Assembly: GCF_018402695.1 (NCBI RefSeq)
Contig: NZ_JAGYIM010000023.1
Coordinates: forward strand, 62,001 to 126,000
From: Arsukibacterium sp.
Lineage (GTDB): Bacteria > Pseudomonadota > Gammaproteobacteria > Enterobacterales > Alteromonadaceae
DNA: 64,000 bases
Direction: 5' to 3'
Under the pieces are notes generated by a model that worked only from the letters and a program-made list of their open reading frames with translations, searched no databases and was not told the origin of the DNA. A program made the position numbers and the translations under genes. Every line of letters starts with the position of its first letter. Position 1 is the stretch's first letter. This document shows, piece after piece, positions 29,723-40,917 of this stretch.

Positions 29723-31109
29723 GGACAGGCACATAACAGAGCAAGCCATCCAGACTTCAGACCATTCCCCTCACCAAATCTTGACAGCCAGGTAATCGAC
29801 AACTAGTTTTACTGTATATTTAAACAGTTATCAGGTGCGGTATGCCCAGACCCCGCAAAGCCCTCATCGCCGTCGAGGAAACACCTTACTACCATGTCGT
29901 CTCCCGCTGCGTGCGCAGGTCTTTTTTGTGCGGTACTGACAGTGAGACGGGTGAAAATTACGAACACCGCCGGGCCTGGATTGAACAGCGCATTCGCCTG
30001 CTGGCCTCACTGTTTGCTATCGACATTTGTGCGTACGCCATTATGTCTAACCATTTGCACATCGTGGTTAAACTCCAGCCAGAGCAGGCAAAGGACTGGA
30101 AGACTCAAGACGTGCTGTTGCGCTGGACCAGTCTTTTAAGGGAACTCTGCTGGTGCAACGTTATCTGGCCGGCAGTGCTCTCAGTGCCGCCGAGCTGGAC
30201 ACCGTAAACAGTTGTGTCGAGGTCTATCGCCAGCGCCTGACCAGCCTCAGTTGGTTTATGAAATGTCTCAACGAGCCCATTGCCCGTCAGGCCAATCAGG
30301 AAGATGGCTGCACCGGCCACTTCTGGGAGGCCAGATTCAAATCTCAGGCACTGCTCACCGAAGAGGCTCTGCTATCCTGTATGGCTTATGTCGACCTGAA
30401 CCCGGTTCGCGCCGACATGGCCGAGACACCAGAGCGCTCAGACTACACCAGCATCAAAGAGCGACTGACGCCCACATTCGATTTAGCACACGCTATTGCT
30501 GAACAAACCCGGCAAGGCAGCCTGCAACACTTCAGCCACGCCCTCAAGCCCTTGCTGCGTTTCGAGGGGGCGCTAGTTGACCAACCGCAACAAGGTATTC
30601 AGTTCAGCCTGCACGACTATCTTGAGCTTCTGGACTATACCAGCCGCGCTATCCGGCCAAGCCAACCCGGTAGCACAACCAAACCGCTACCCCCCATCCT
30701 GCAACGCCTTAATCTCAGTCAGCAAGACTGGCTGACACGGGCTACCCAATTCGAAGCGCGCTACAATACACACTTTAGCCGACGCGCCCACCGCGACACC
30801 GCCTGACCAATTACCAATTACCTCAGCAACGCATATCTTACCGGCCATCAACCTGAAGCCCAGGGAACGTTATGGCTGAAAAGAGCGAAAAATTCGCATC
30901 AGGCGCAGGTATTGACCAAACGAGTACTGGCTGCTGAGACTTTGGCCGCATTGCCCTGCATGTAAACTAATGAACAGCTCGTTTGCCCTATTCTTGCTAG
31001 TTGTGCCTGTCCACAATTACTCAGTGCCTGTCCATCTGCTAGTTGTGCCTGTCAACAATCTGCTCACTGTGCCTGTCCTTAGCCTGATCACCTGTCCTTA
31101 GCCTGATCA
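29723..31109. mobile_element. RAYT element with inverted GGACAGGCAC / GTGCCTGTCC flanks
   Basis: GGACAGGCAC at 29723-29732 is the exact reverse complement of GTGCCTGTCC at 31003-31012, 31024-31033 and 31069-31078. These bracket the transposase gene. Together with the hairpin at 29640-29670 they outline a unit of about 1.3-1.4 kb inserted between dolP and the DUF599 gene. The true ends are uncertain, and no target-site duplication was identified. Confidence 0.5.
29842..30806 (+). pseudogene. REP-associated tyrosine transposase, frameshifted as given
   Basis: This is a single-strand Y1 (IS200-like) transposase of the RAYT group, thought to mobilise REP hairpins. The first half starts MPRPRKALIAVEETPYYHVV and has the HUH motif in SNHLHIVVK. 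The second half has the conserved tyrosine in AYVDLNPVRADM and a long C-terminal extension. The frame breaks at about 30133-30137, where one T is missing: TCTTTTAAGG should read TCTTTTTAAGG, giving TSLFKGTLLVQRYLAGS. With the base restored the protein is about 321 residues and looks intact, so the lesion may be a sequence error. No ribosome site is obvious. Confidence 0.8.
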
Positions 31110-31125
31110 GAACGACTGACACTGC
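30807..31125. repeat. Gene-free tail of the RAYT element with short repeats
   Basis: No gene is supported in these 319 bases. The second half contains GTGCCTGTCC at 31003, 31024 and 31069, with a variant GTGCCTGTCA at 31045. It also has an exact 19-bp tandem duplication (31072-31090 and 31091-31109) beginning CCTGTCCTTAGCC. The pattern is irregular and looks like degraded copies of an element terminus rather than a CRISPR array. Confidence 0.6.
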
Positions 31126-31803
31126 TTAACATTCTTGCAAAGCTTTCAGCACCTTAGAGTGAAATTCCCGCTGTTTCATCACTATCATCACCACCACCGA
31201 GCTGATCATAAACAAGATGGGGTCAATAAACCACGACAGGGCAGACAACGAGAAATAAATGGCGCGCAAACCATAATTGAACGAGTGGCCGGCCTGGTCA
31301 ATAACCTTGGCTGCCCGGTTGGCATATAAGGCCTGATCATCTGTTGTTAAATCACGGCCATCCGGCGCTGCACCAATCAACACGCCACAAAAACCGTACT
31401 GACGTAATGACCAGGTAAACTGAAAAAAGGCAAAAACGAAGATAAAGGTCATTAACAGCAATTTCAGCTGGACGGAGCCTTCGGTATAGTCAGCCCAAGG
31501 CACCAAATTTGACAACATCAGACTAAGCTTTTCAGCCGATGACATGGCTGTCAGTAAACCCGCTAAAATAAGCAGCGAACTGGAGGCAAAAAACGTGACA
31601 TTGCGCTCCAGGGTGGAGATTAATCCGACATCAGCCATCTTGTTGTCGCGGGTCAGCATTTTCTGCATCCAGTCAGTGCGCTTGCGGCGCAGCTCAAACG
31701 ATAAACAACTGACCACCTTGGCCTTACGTTTAGCAAACAGGGTGTAGCCTATCCATAGTATAAAAAACCAGATAACTGCAATTAAGTCTAACGGGCCAGG
31801 CAT
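31126..31803 (-). CDS. DUF599 family membrane protein
   Basis: This is an inner-membrane protein of unknown function. The 225-residue product has four hydrophobic helices, at about residues 6-24, 69-90, 110-130 and 180-208, with a basic cytoplasmic loop (FAKRKAKVVSCLSFELRRKR) after the first. LERNVTFFASSSLLILAGLL and FQFTWSLRQYGFCGVLIGA are typical of DUF599. AGGAGC precedes the ATG. It is the last of a minus-strand run, ampD-ampE-thioesterase-rarD-DUF599, which may be one operon. Confidence 0.85.
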   Translation of the reverse strand: MPGPLDLIAVIWFFILWIGYTLFAKRKAKVVSCLSFELRRKRTDWMQKMLTRDNKMADVGLISTLERNVTFFASSSLLILAGLLTAMSSAEKLSLMLSNLVPWADYTEGSVQLKLLLMTFIFVFAFFQFTWSLRQYGFCGVLIGAAPDGRDLTTDDQALYANRAAKVIDQAGHSFNYGLRAIYFSLSALSWFIDPILFMISSVVVMIVMKQREFHSKVLKALQEC

Positions 31804-31846
31804 AAGATGCTCCTGTTACTTAAACAAGCTTATTCTGCAGTCTGGT

Positions 31847-32761
31847 TTAACATACTGCGCTGCGTAATATATTGCGCTGGTGCCGCAGATGGCGCCACGC
31901 ATCCCAACTGTATATCAGCAAGGCAAGCCAGATAAAACCAAAGGTAATTAAACTGGCCGGTCGCAGGGGCTCATGATACAACCAGACCCCAAACACAAAC
32001 ATCAGGCTGGGCCCGATATACTGAAAAAAGCCCATGGTCGACAATTGCAGGCGTCTGGCACCGGCAATAAAACACAGTAACGGAATAGTCGTCACAAAGG
32101 CCGCAGCTACCAATAACACATTGAGGCCAAGCGGGTTATTCAACATATTTACCGCACTGCTATCGGCATAATAGCACCAGTAAAATAAGGCCAGCGGCAG
32201 CAATAGTAAAGACTCAACAAACAGCCCGGTTATCGCCTCTACCGCCAGTTTTTTACGTAGTAAGCCGTAGATGGCAAAAGAGCCGGCCAGCGCCAGCGCA
32301 ACCCAGGGTATAGAGCCAAAGATAACCACCTGAATCACCACACCTGTTGCTGCCAGCCCAAGGGCCAGCCACTGCAAAGTTCTCAGCCGTTCGCCCAGAA
32401 ATAACATGCCCAATAAAACATTGAGCAGCGGGTTAATATAGTAGCCCAGGCTGGCTTCCAGCATATGATCGCTGTTAACCGCCCAGATAAACAGCCCCCA
32501 GTTGGCTCCCAGGATGAGCGCGGTAAACAATAGCCAGAGCATCAGTTTTGGCTGGCGCATTAACCGGATAAGCTGAGCGCCCTGCTTCAGCGCCAATAAC
32601 ACCAGCAATAATAGCAGGCACGACCAGACAATCCGGTGCACCAGAATTTCTGTGGCGGCAATAAAATCTATTTGTTTAAAATATAATGGGGCGATGCCCC
32701 AAAGGGTATAAGCGCTGGCGGCGAAAGCACCACCAAGCTTCTGTTCCCTGCTTAACGACAT
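31847..32761 (-). CDS. rarD: EamA-family transporter RarD
   Basis: RarD is a ten-helix drug/metabolite-superfamily transporter with unestablished substrate (named for chloramphenicol sensitivity in Pseudomonas). The 304-residue product starts GGAFAASAYTLWGIAPLYFK and has two EamA repeats; SLGYYINPLLNVLLGMLFLGERL and LSTMGFFQYIGPSLMFVFGV are RarD-typical. It follows a thioesterase gene like yigI, the same pair as in E. coli, which supports the call. Confidence 0.93.
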   Translation of the reverse strand: MSLSREQKLGGAFAASAYTLWGIAPLYFKQIDFIAATEILVHRIVWSCLLLLLVLLALKQGAQLIRLMRQPKLMLWLLFTALILGANWGLFIWAVNSDHMLEASLGYYINPLLNVLLGMLFLGERLRTLQWLALGLAATGVVIQVVIFGSIPWVALALAGSFAIYGLLRKKLAVEAITGLFVESLLLLPLALFYWCYYADSSAVNMLNNPLGLNVLLVAAAFVTTIPLLCFIAGARRLQLSTMGFFQYIGPSLMFVFGVWLYHEPLRPASLITFGFIWLALLIYSWDAWRHLRHQRNILRSAVC

Positions 32762-32785
32762 TGTGCAACCTCAGAGAATTGGCCT

Positions 32786-33244
32786 TTAGCCAACCAGATA
32801 AGTACCGGTACCCAGTGCAATATGCACGCCTTGTTCGTTATGCAGTTCCATCCGGCACACTGCCACTTTGTTACCTGCACGGATCACTCTGGCAGTGGCA
32901 ATAAAGGTTTCTCCCCGGCCTGGCCGCAGGTAGTCAGTGCGAATATCAATGGTGCTCATTTTGCCAAATCGCTGCACCAGCTCACTTTGATCTATGTCGC
33001 TGAACCGGCCCAGGGCACTGGCCACGGCCATCATGCCGCCGGCGACATCCAACACGGTGGCAATCACCCCACCATGTAAAATTTTTTGAATAGGATTACC
33101 CACCAGCTGTTCAGCCCAGGGGAAACGTACTTCAACTTCGTCATCGGCAAACCGGCTTACCTGTAACCCCAGCAAACGGTTGAACGGCATTTGATCAAAG
33201 GTTGCCGCGATGTAAGGAAGTAATTGTTCTGCAGACTGCGCCAT
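32786..33244 (-). CDS. Hotdog-fold thioesterase, YigI-like
   Basis: This is a PaaI/YigI-type acyl-CoA thioesterase of 152 residues. The hotdog signature is ILHGGVIATVLDVAGGMMAV (about residues 54-73), with IDIRTDYLRPGRGE forming the central strand. The exact substrate is unknown; the E. coli homologue acts on medium- and long-chain acyl-CoA. It starts one base before the ampE stop and is followed by rarD, so translation is probably coupled. Confidence 0.88.
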   Translation of the reverse strand: MAQSAEQLLPYIAATFDQMPFNRLLGLQVSRFADDEVEVRFPWAEQLVGNPIQKILHGGVIATVLDVAGGMMAVASALGRFSDIDQSELVQRFGKMSTIDIRTDYLRPGRGETFIATARVIRAGNKVAVCRMELHNEQGVHIALGTGTYLVG

Positions 33245-33245
33245 C

Positions 33246-34139
33246 TCAGGGTAACCAGCCGCTTAGGGTTAACACGGCGACCAGGGCCAGAAAGAACAGC
33301 ATATTGCGTTTACCTAATTGCACCATGGCGCTGCTCTCATCAAGGGTGTTAATTTGTTCCTGCTCCAGTGGCTCAGCAGCAACTGCAACCTCGGTCAGCA
33401 CTTGTTCGTTGTCGGTGGTAAAATCCATAAAGTAAGCCAGTAAGGCATTTGATGCCCGCGAAAAATAGCCTACTAAAGCAAAGCCCAGGCCGAATAATCG
33501 GGTTGGCAACCACTGCGCCCAGAACGTCATATAATGAACAGCATCCGGGCCGCTGCTATCTGGCTGCAATTCGGCATAAGCTGACACCACTGCCTCATCC
33601 GTGGCTGCCGTTTCCGTCGCTGCCACTGTTACCGGCTCCTGCAGCTGGCGCAGCAATGCATATGTTATAACCCCGAAAGCACCCAACAATAAAAACCAAA
33701 ATGCCGTGGCCGCGTAATAGCGGAAATTCAGCCAGATTAAGGTCTGGCCATAGCTGTTTTGCTCGAAACTGCTGCCACTTTCCGTCCGTATTTGCTGCAT
33801 TGCCAGATGAGCAGCCTCGGCATCACCACGCTCTTGGGCATTCAGATATTGTTTATACAGTTGCCGATAGTGCCAGCAACCAATACCGACCAGCAGTACC
33901 AGAGTATTAACTATCAGGGTAAGCAGGCGGTTGTCTACCAGACACAGCACCAGCGCTACCACGGCACCCGGTAAAAGCAACCATAAATACTGCCCCAGTG
34001 AATTTCGGGCCAACCCGGCCAGTGGTGTTCTAAGACTAAAACGCAAATAAGCCCTGACATAACGCTGAGCCTGCCAGGCGTCGCTGCGCACCGCCAGCCG
34101 CTCAATAATTAATGCCAGCAACATACTGATTAACGTCAT
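33246..34139 (-). CDS. ampE: Regulatory signalling modulator AmpE
   Basis: AmpE is an inner-membrane protein paired with AmpD and proposed to sense or transmit beta-lactam stress; its biochemical activity is uncertain. The 297-residue product starts MLLALIIERLAVRSDAWQ and has four hydrophobic segments, at about residues 54-88, 144-166, 216-236 and 277-293. An unusual Thr/Ala/Glu-rich periplasmic stretch lies around 170-195. It overlaps ampD by four bases. Confidence 0.92.
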   Translation of the reverse strand: MTLISMLLALIIERLAVRSDAWQAQRYVRAYLRFSLRTPLAGLARNSLGQYLWLLLPGAVVALVLCLVDNRLLTLIVNTLVLLVGIGCWHYRQLYKQYLNAQERGDAEAAHLAMQQIRTESGSSFEQNSYGQTLIWLNFRYYAATAFWFLLLGAFGVITYALLRQLQEPVTVAATETAATDEAVVSAYAELQPDSSGPDAVHYMTFWAQWLPTRLFGLGFALVGYFSRASNALLAYFMDFTTDNEQVLTEVAVAAEPLEQEQINTLDESSAMVQLGKRNMLFFLALVAVLTLSGWLP

Positions 34140-34720
34140 TCCCTGCTCTCCTTTATTGCTGCCCGAATTGCGGCCCGGTAATACGCCCAGTCAAACGCCG
34201 GCCCCGGATCGGTTTTACGCCCGGGCGCGATATCACAATGGCCGACAATCCGCTGTGGGCTAATCTGCTTATAGCTTGCCAGCAAGTAATGGCTTAAGGC
34301 TATCAGGCTCTGATACTGCTGCTCAGTATACGGTATATTATCGCAGCCTTCTAACTCTATACCTATCGAATAATCGTTACAGTTGGCCCGACCAGCAAAC
34401 TCACTTTTGCCAGCGTGCCAGGCTCGTTTGGCAAAAGGCACATACTGAAAAATACGGCCATCACGCCAAATCACGCAGTGCGCGGCGACTCTGACCCCTT
34501 GCAATGAGGCAAAATCGGGCTGAGTAGTCCAATCAAGCGTGCCGCAAAACAGCTGGTCAACATAGCTGCCCTGCTGGGGCGCATTGGCAAAGTTGCCGGC
34601 TGGCAAGCTGATATTATGGATAACCAGTAAACTTACCGGCTCGCCGGCCGGTCGCTCATCAAAGTGCGTGCAAGGCCGTTGCAGGATCGGTGGACACCTT
34701 GGCTGCGTAGCAGTTTTCAT
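34136..34720 (-). CDS. ampD: 1,6-anhydro-N-acetylmuramyl-L-alanine amidase AmpD
   Basis: AmpD is the cytoplasmic zinc amidase that removes stem peptides from anhydro-muropeptides during cell-wall recycling, and so limits AmpR-driven beta-lactamase induction. The 194-residue product has the zinc ligands His35 (LLVIHNISLP), His161 (VGHCDIAPG) and Asp171 (RKTDPGPAF), plus the core SIGIELEGCDNIPYTE. No export signal is present. It is divergent from the aspartic protease and nadC genes, the usual arrangement. It is relevant to the murein salvage genes elsewhere in the window. Confidence 0.96.
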   Translation of the reverse strand: MKTATQPRCPPILQRPCTHFDERPAGEPVSLLVIHNISLPAGNFANAPQQGSYVDQLFCGTLDWTTQPDFASLQGVRVAAHCVIWRDGRIFQYVPFAKRAWHAGKSEFAGRANCNDYSIGIELEGCDNIPYTEQQYQSLIALSHYLLASYKQISPQRIVGHCDIAPGRKTDPGPAFDWAYYRAAIRAAIKESRE

Positions 34721-34788
34721 CGGAATTTTTGCCTTTAGCCCTTACTGTGATTAAGCTAGAGCACTATTGTCAAGGTTGAGGCCAATGA

Positions 34789-36208
<1,420 letters not shown>

Positions 36209-36296
36209 CTAGTTAAACCACTGTTCAGTTAACTTCTGATACACTCAGGCCATCGCAACAGCGGTTGTTTGGTTATAGTCAATTTGGTAACAGTCA

Positions 36297-37001
36297 ATGC
36301 AGCTGACAGAACCAGTACAGTTGACCGGAAAAGTGGTGCACTGGCGCGACGATAAAGGTTTCGGTTTTGTTGTGCCGGACAGGTTTGTGCCGGATAACGA
36401 AACAGCGGTTCCCGTTGCCCCGGATAACAACAGCCGGCAATTATTTTTCCATATCCGTGATTTCACTGACAGTAAAATCCGCCCGGCGGAAGGCTGCCGC
36501 CTGCAATTCAGCCTGGGGAAAGATAAGCAGGACCGGCCTATTGCTACCCAACTCAAGGTTATCGCCTCCCCCGCTAAAGTTGCACCCACGCCTGAGTCAG
36601 AGGTCATTGATCTCGATTACACCCAGGATGTTGCCTTGTATTTCCGTTGTGCCTTTCTGGTATTGGTGGTTATTGCCCTGCTGTTTGGCACCCTGCCTTA
36701 TGTGCTGCCTATTTTATATATAGAAGCCAGTCTGTTCACTTACTGGCTGTACCGGGCTGACAAAGCGGCAGCGATAGCCCGTCAGCGCCAGCGTTTGCCT
36801 GAGCAGAGCCTGCAATTATTCAGCTTAATAGGGGGCTGGCCCGGCGCGTTACTGGCCCAGAAGAAACTGTCACACAAAAAACGTAAATTTTTGTTTCAAA
36901 GAGAATTTTTACTGGTCATTATCGGCAATGGCATTTTACTGATTTGGTTATTGTCGCAACATGGCCAGTTGTTTCTGGGCCGGCTGGCGCTGTGGTCTTA
37001 A
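36297..37001 (+). CDS. Cold-shock-domain / DUF1294 membrane protein
   Basis: The 234-residue product joins an N-terminal cold-shock-like OB fold (about residues 8-80; GKVVHWRDDKGFGFVVPD and LFFHIRDF resemble RNP1 and RNP2) to a C-terminal DUF1294 membrane domain. The latter has helices at about 114-150 and 200-228 and the motif SLIGGWPGALLAQKKLSHKK. The function is unknown. The fusion is recurrent in gammaproteobacteria and suggests a nucleic-acid-binding domain tethered to the membrane. Confidence 0.85.
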   Translation: MQLTEPVQLTGKVVHWRDDKGFGFVVPDRFVPDNETAVPVAPDNNSRQLFFHIRDFTDSKIRPAEGCRLQFSLGKDKQDRPIATQLKVIASPAKVAPTPESEVIDLDYTQDVALYFRCAFLVLVVIALLFGTLPYVLPILYIEASLFTYWLYRADKAAAIARQRQRLPEQSLQLFSLIGGWPGALLAQKKLSHKKRKFLFQREFLLVIIGNGILLIWLLSQHGQLFLGRLALWS

Positions 37002-37028
37002 TGCCCTGAGTTTAGCGATACCGCCCGT

Positions 37029-39629
37029 TCATTGCTCCAGCCCCGGCCTTTTAGACACTGTACTTAACTCGTCAACCGGCGCCGGCCGTCCCAGCAGATA
37101 GCCCTGAAATTGCTGACAACCCAGCTGTCGCAAGGCCAGGTATTGTTCTACTGTTTCCACACCTTCAGCAATAACCGCTAGCTCCAGGCTATTACCCAGT
37201 GCCAGAATGGTCCGGATAATGGCTTCATCACTGGGGTCGTCCAGTAAATCGCGGACAAAGCTGCCATCAATTTTCAGCTGGTTAAGCGGCAAGCGCTTTA
37301 GGTAACTAAGTGACGAATAGCCGGTTCCAAAATCGTCCAGCGAAAAGCGTACACCCATCCGACCAAGCTGCTGCATTTTTTCAATAACCGCTTCTATATC
37401 TTCCAGCAACTGAGTTTCGGTCAGCTCAAGCACTAAATTTTCCGGATTAGCGCCACTTTGCTGCAATGTATTACGCACCAGCTCAACAAATTTAGGATCA
37501 TGCAGCTGGCGGACACTTAAGTTAACCGCCAGATGCCAGTATGACTTCTGTGAGTCATGTTGCCAGTCAGCCAGCTGCAGACAACTTTGTTGCAATACCC
37601 AGGCACCGATTGGCAAAATTAAGCCGCTGTCCTCGGCCAGGGGAATAAATTCGGCCGGCGAAACCGGGCCCAGTTCGGCATCAAACCAGCGCAATAACAC
37701 CTCAGCACCCAGCACCTGGCCATTGCTATGATACTGCGGTTGAAAATACAGACTAAACTGCTGCTGACTTAACGCGTGGCGCAAACCGGTATGCAGTGCA
37801 GAGCGGGCCAACACTTTTGCCTGTAGTTTACTGTCGTAAAAACAGTAACGATTTCGGCCGCGGTTTTTCGCATCGTACATGGCTAAATCAGCCCGTTGCA
37901 GCAATTCATCAATATTGTCTGCATCGCTGAACATGGCAATACCAATACTGGCACTAATTGTATAAGTACGCTCTGCCAGCTGAAACGGCTGGTTGAGAAT
38001 ATCCATCAGCTTCATCGCCAGCAGCTCTACCCGCTGACCGGCTAAATCTGGCCGTGGCTGCAGTTCGGCTAACAACACGACAAATTCATCGCCGCCAAAG
38101 CGGGCCAGGGTATCACTTTTACGCAGTTGCTCGCCCAGCCGCCCGGCGACCTGGCTCAACAGCTCATCCCCGACAGCATGGCCGAGGGTGTCATTTAAAT
38201 CTTTGAAATGGTCCAGGTCAATAAACAGTACCGCGCCCTGGCAGGGAATACGGCCAGCCAGACTCCAGGCCTGCTCCAGCCGCTCCAGCAATAAGCGGCG
38301 GTTGGGCAGCGACGTCAGTGAGTCGTAAAACGCCAGCTGGTGAATAGCAGCCTGATTTTGCTTATGCTCAGTCACATCGGTTGAAATACCGCATAGCGCA
38401 TATATTTCACCGTTGGCATGGCGCAGTGGCAGCTTTACCGACAAATAAACGTGCTCCTGGCTGCCGTCAGCAGTGGTATTTATTTCTTCCTCGACAATCC
38501 GCTCGCCATCCACCAGCACCCGTTGGTCATTAACCTGCAGCTGGCTAACCGTTTTGGCATCAAAAAACAGGCTGTCAGTATGACCAATAATTTGTGCTGG
38601 TGGCCGGCCAAACAGCTCTGCTACCTTATGGTTAACGTACTGATAGCGCGAGCGCTTATCTTTAATATAAATATGGGCGTCAACACTGTTCAGGATCGTG
38701 GTCAGCCGGTCCTGGCTTAGCTGCAGCTGACTGAGCTGGCGTTTGCTGCGCCTGTGATACCAAAGTAATGCCGCTGCACTTAGCAGCAACAGCAGGCTGC
38801 TGAATGCCGACCAGATCAGCAGCCAGGACACACTATTTCTATCGGCAGAGCCCGGCTCACTCCAGCGGTTGATGGTCTGAAAGTAATAGGACTGCGGATC
38901 AGCCTGCCATTGCTGTAGCTGACGTTCGATAGCGTTTAATATTTGCGGGTTCCGGCCTGCAGCTGTGGCATAAAACAGCTCAACCGGGTCAAACCGCAGT
39001 GGATTTACCTGCAGCTGAAACTCTGCTGCCCGGCTATTACCAAACAGATGATTTGCCACAGCAAAATCAGCGCCACCGGCTGCCACCAGATTAAAAGCTG
39101 CCTGTAGCGATTTTACCTGCTGTAACCCGATATCCAGTTGCTGCTGCTGACTGTATTGCTGTAGAAAATGATACTGTGAACTGTTCTCCAATACGGCAAC
39201 CTGGCGGCCAGCTAGTTCTGATAAGCCGTTAATGTTGTGATCTGCCAGACTGTATAATCTTGACCAGCTGTATAACACAGGGGTTTGATGGAAACTCATG
39301 TCCTGCGCCCGCGTCCGGGCTGTGCGCCACATCAGGCAGGATATCAATGTCACCACTTGCCAACAGCTCCAGACAGTATGCCCAGTCACAACTTACCGGT
39401 TTCAGTTGCCAGTTCTGCTGTTGCGCAAGCGGGTTAACAAGTCGCCAAAAATGCCGGTCGGCGTGCCATCAGCATTCACCAAGATTTTTGGAGGGTTCTG
39501 GTAAATTCCCACTACCAGTTGCCGGTTGGCCGGCAAGTTAGCCTCGTTGGCCACGGCGGCAAAAAAAAGTAACCCTTTGGCAGTTAACAACAGCCATGCC
39601 ACTAGCAGGGTAATACGGCGCATAAACAC
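37029..39629 (-). CDS. Periplasmic-sensor GGDEF-EAL protein (two compensating indels)
   Basis: This is a predicted bifunctional cyclic-di-GMP enzyme. After repair (one base missing at 39433-39435 and one surplus at about 39312) it is 866 residues. The order is signal sequence, periplasmic SBP_bac_3-like domain (LVVGIYQNPPKILVNADGTP onward), membrane helix (WLLIWSAFSSLLLLLSAAAL) and PAS domain. A GGDEF domain with intact FGGDEF follows, then an EAL domain whose signature reads EVLLRW. The phosphodiesterase motifs NLSVRQLHDPKF, LELTETQLLEDIE and DDFGTGYSSLSYLKRLP are present. The two indels cancel, so the ends are in one frame. The sensed ligand is unknown; the binding domain resembles amino-acid-binding proteins. 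Confidence 0.88.
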
Positions 39630-39705
39630 GTCACTTAGTTATTATTCTGTTATTGAGCTTACTGCAGGGTGCTCAAAATGCAAATGCTGCCCCCTGGCTG
39701 CACCA

Positions 39706-40917
39706 CTAAACTTTAAAAATGTAGCCTTTTCGGTAACACCAGTGCATGAAAAGATAAGAAAGCCCCAGAAAAACCAGCGCAAAGGCCAGTGAGCCATTCA
39801 GATCGCCAAACAGCGGCTGAAAAATCTGGCTGAACAACCAGCCTTTCAGTAAACCGTCGCCAACCGGGACCATCACCAGTGCCCGCGCCACTATGCCGGC
39901 CAACATATAAAACAATATCGCATTGGCACCAAATACTACAAAAGGTGCACTCCAGCGCCGCCAGCGTTTGATATCACTTAACCAGGTACAGGCCGCTAAA
40001 GCGATAGCACAGTAGCCAGTGCTTAACAGCACAAAGCTTGGGGTCCACAGGCTTTTATTAATTGGCAGACTAAAATGCCATAACTCGGCCAGCCACACGG
40101 CTATTACGCCTGTCAGCAGCAGGCCACGAAGCTTGTGGGCCAGGCTATGCTCGGTTTGTAACCACTGTGCCAGCAGCACACCGCTTAAACAACTGGCCGT
40201 GGCCGGCAGCGTCGACCAGATCCCTTCAGGGTCAAAAGCAAAGGGCGTAGCCTCGCGGTAATATAAGTGTGTTGGCACCAAGCAGCGTATGGTCGAGCCA
40301 GGCTGCAAAGCTGTTGCCGAATAACAACAAACCACTGAAGGTATTGCCCTGACTGTCCTGATAAGGCAGGTACAACATACCCAACAGGTACACCGCACAA
40401 AGCCCGGTTAGCCAGGCTATCCGGCCGCGGGTGCCGCAGTACAGTACTATCAATACCGTAGCGAAGTACACCAGGCCAATGCGCTGCAACACTCCCAGCC
40501 AGCGCAGGGTCTGCAGCTTCTGCTCAATGTAACTGTAAGCCGGGTCGGCAAAATTATAGTAAAACAGCGCCAGAAACAGCCCCAGGCCAAACAGCTTTAA
40601 GCTGCGTACTGCTGCATGGCGAATAAGCTGGCGGTTGGCCTGACTGCTTTTAGCCTGACTGCGCTGCTGGCGCAGGCTGAATTGCAACGACAGGCCGACA
40701 ATAACAATAAAAAAGGGAATATCAGATCAGTCACTGTCCAGCCATGCCACTCGGCATGGCGTAGCGGCCCATAGACATGACTCCAGCTACCCGGGTTGTT
40801 CACCAGAATCATCGCGGTAATGGTTAAGCCGCGCAATGCATCCAGTGCCAGCAACCGTTGTGCTGGCAGGGTTGCCAGAATGGCATCACAATGGGCTTTC
40901 AGCCATCTCAGCATCAA
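39706..40917 (-). CDS. NagX-like DUF5009/acyltransferase membrane protein (two compensating indels)
   Basis: This is a polytopic inner-membrane protein related to heparan-alpha-glucosaminide acetyltransferase and to NagX of bacterial chitin/GlcNAc catabolic loci. It starts with [22 protein letters not shown] (signature DALRG near residue 26) and has about ten helices. One base is missing from the A6 run at 40709-40714 and one is surplus at about 40271. The repaired joins read [16 protein letters not shown] and [14 protein letters not shown], giving 403 residues. It overlaps the GH3 gene as ATGA, so the two are coupled. A role in acetylated amino-sugar transport or modification is inferred from context. 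Confidence 0.83.

Noticed and set aside
30807-31109. Possible CRISPR-like array of GTGCCTGTCC repeats
   Set aside because: The repeats are only about 10 bases, spaced irregularly (21, 21 and 24 bp), and no cas genes are present. They fit degraded element ends better.
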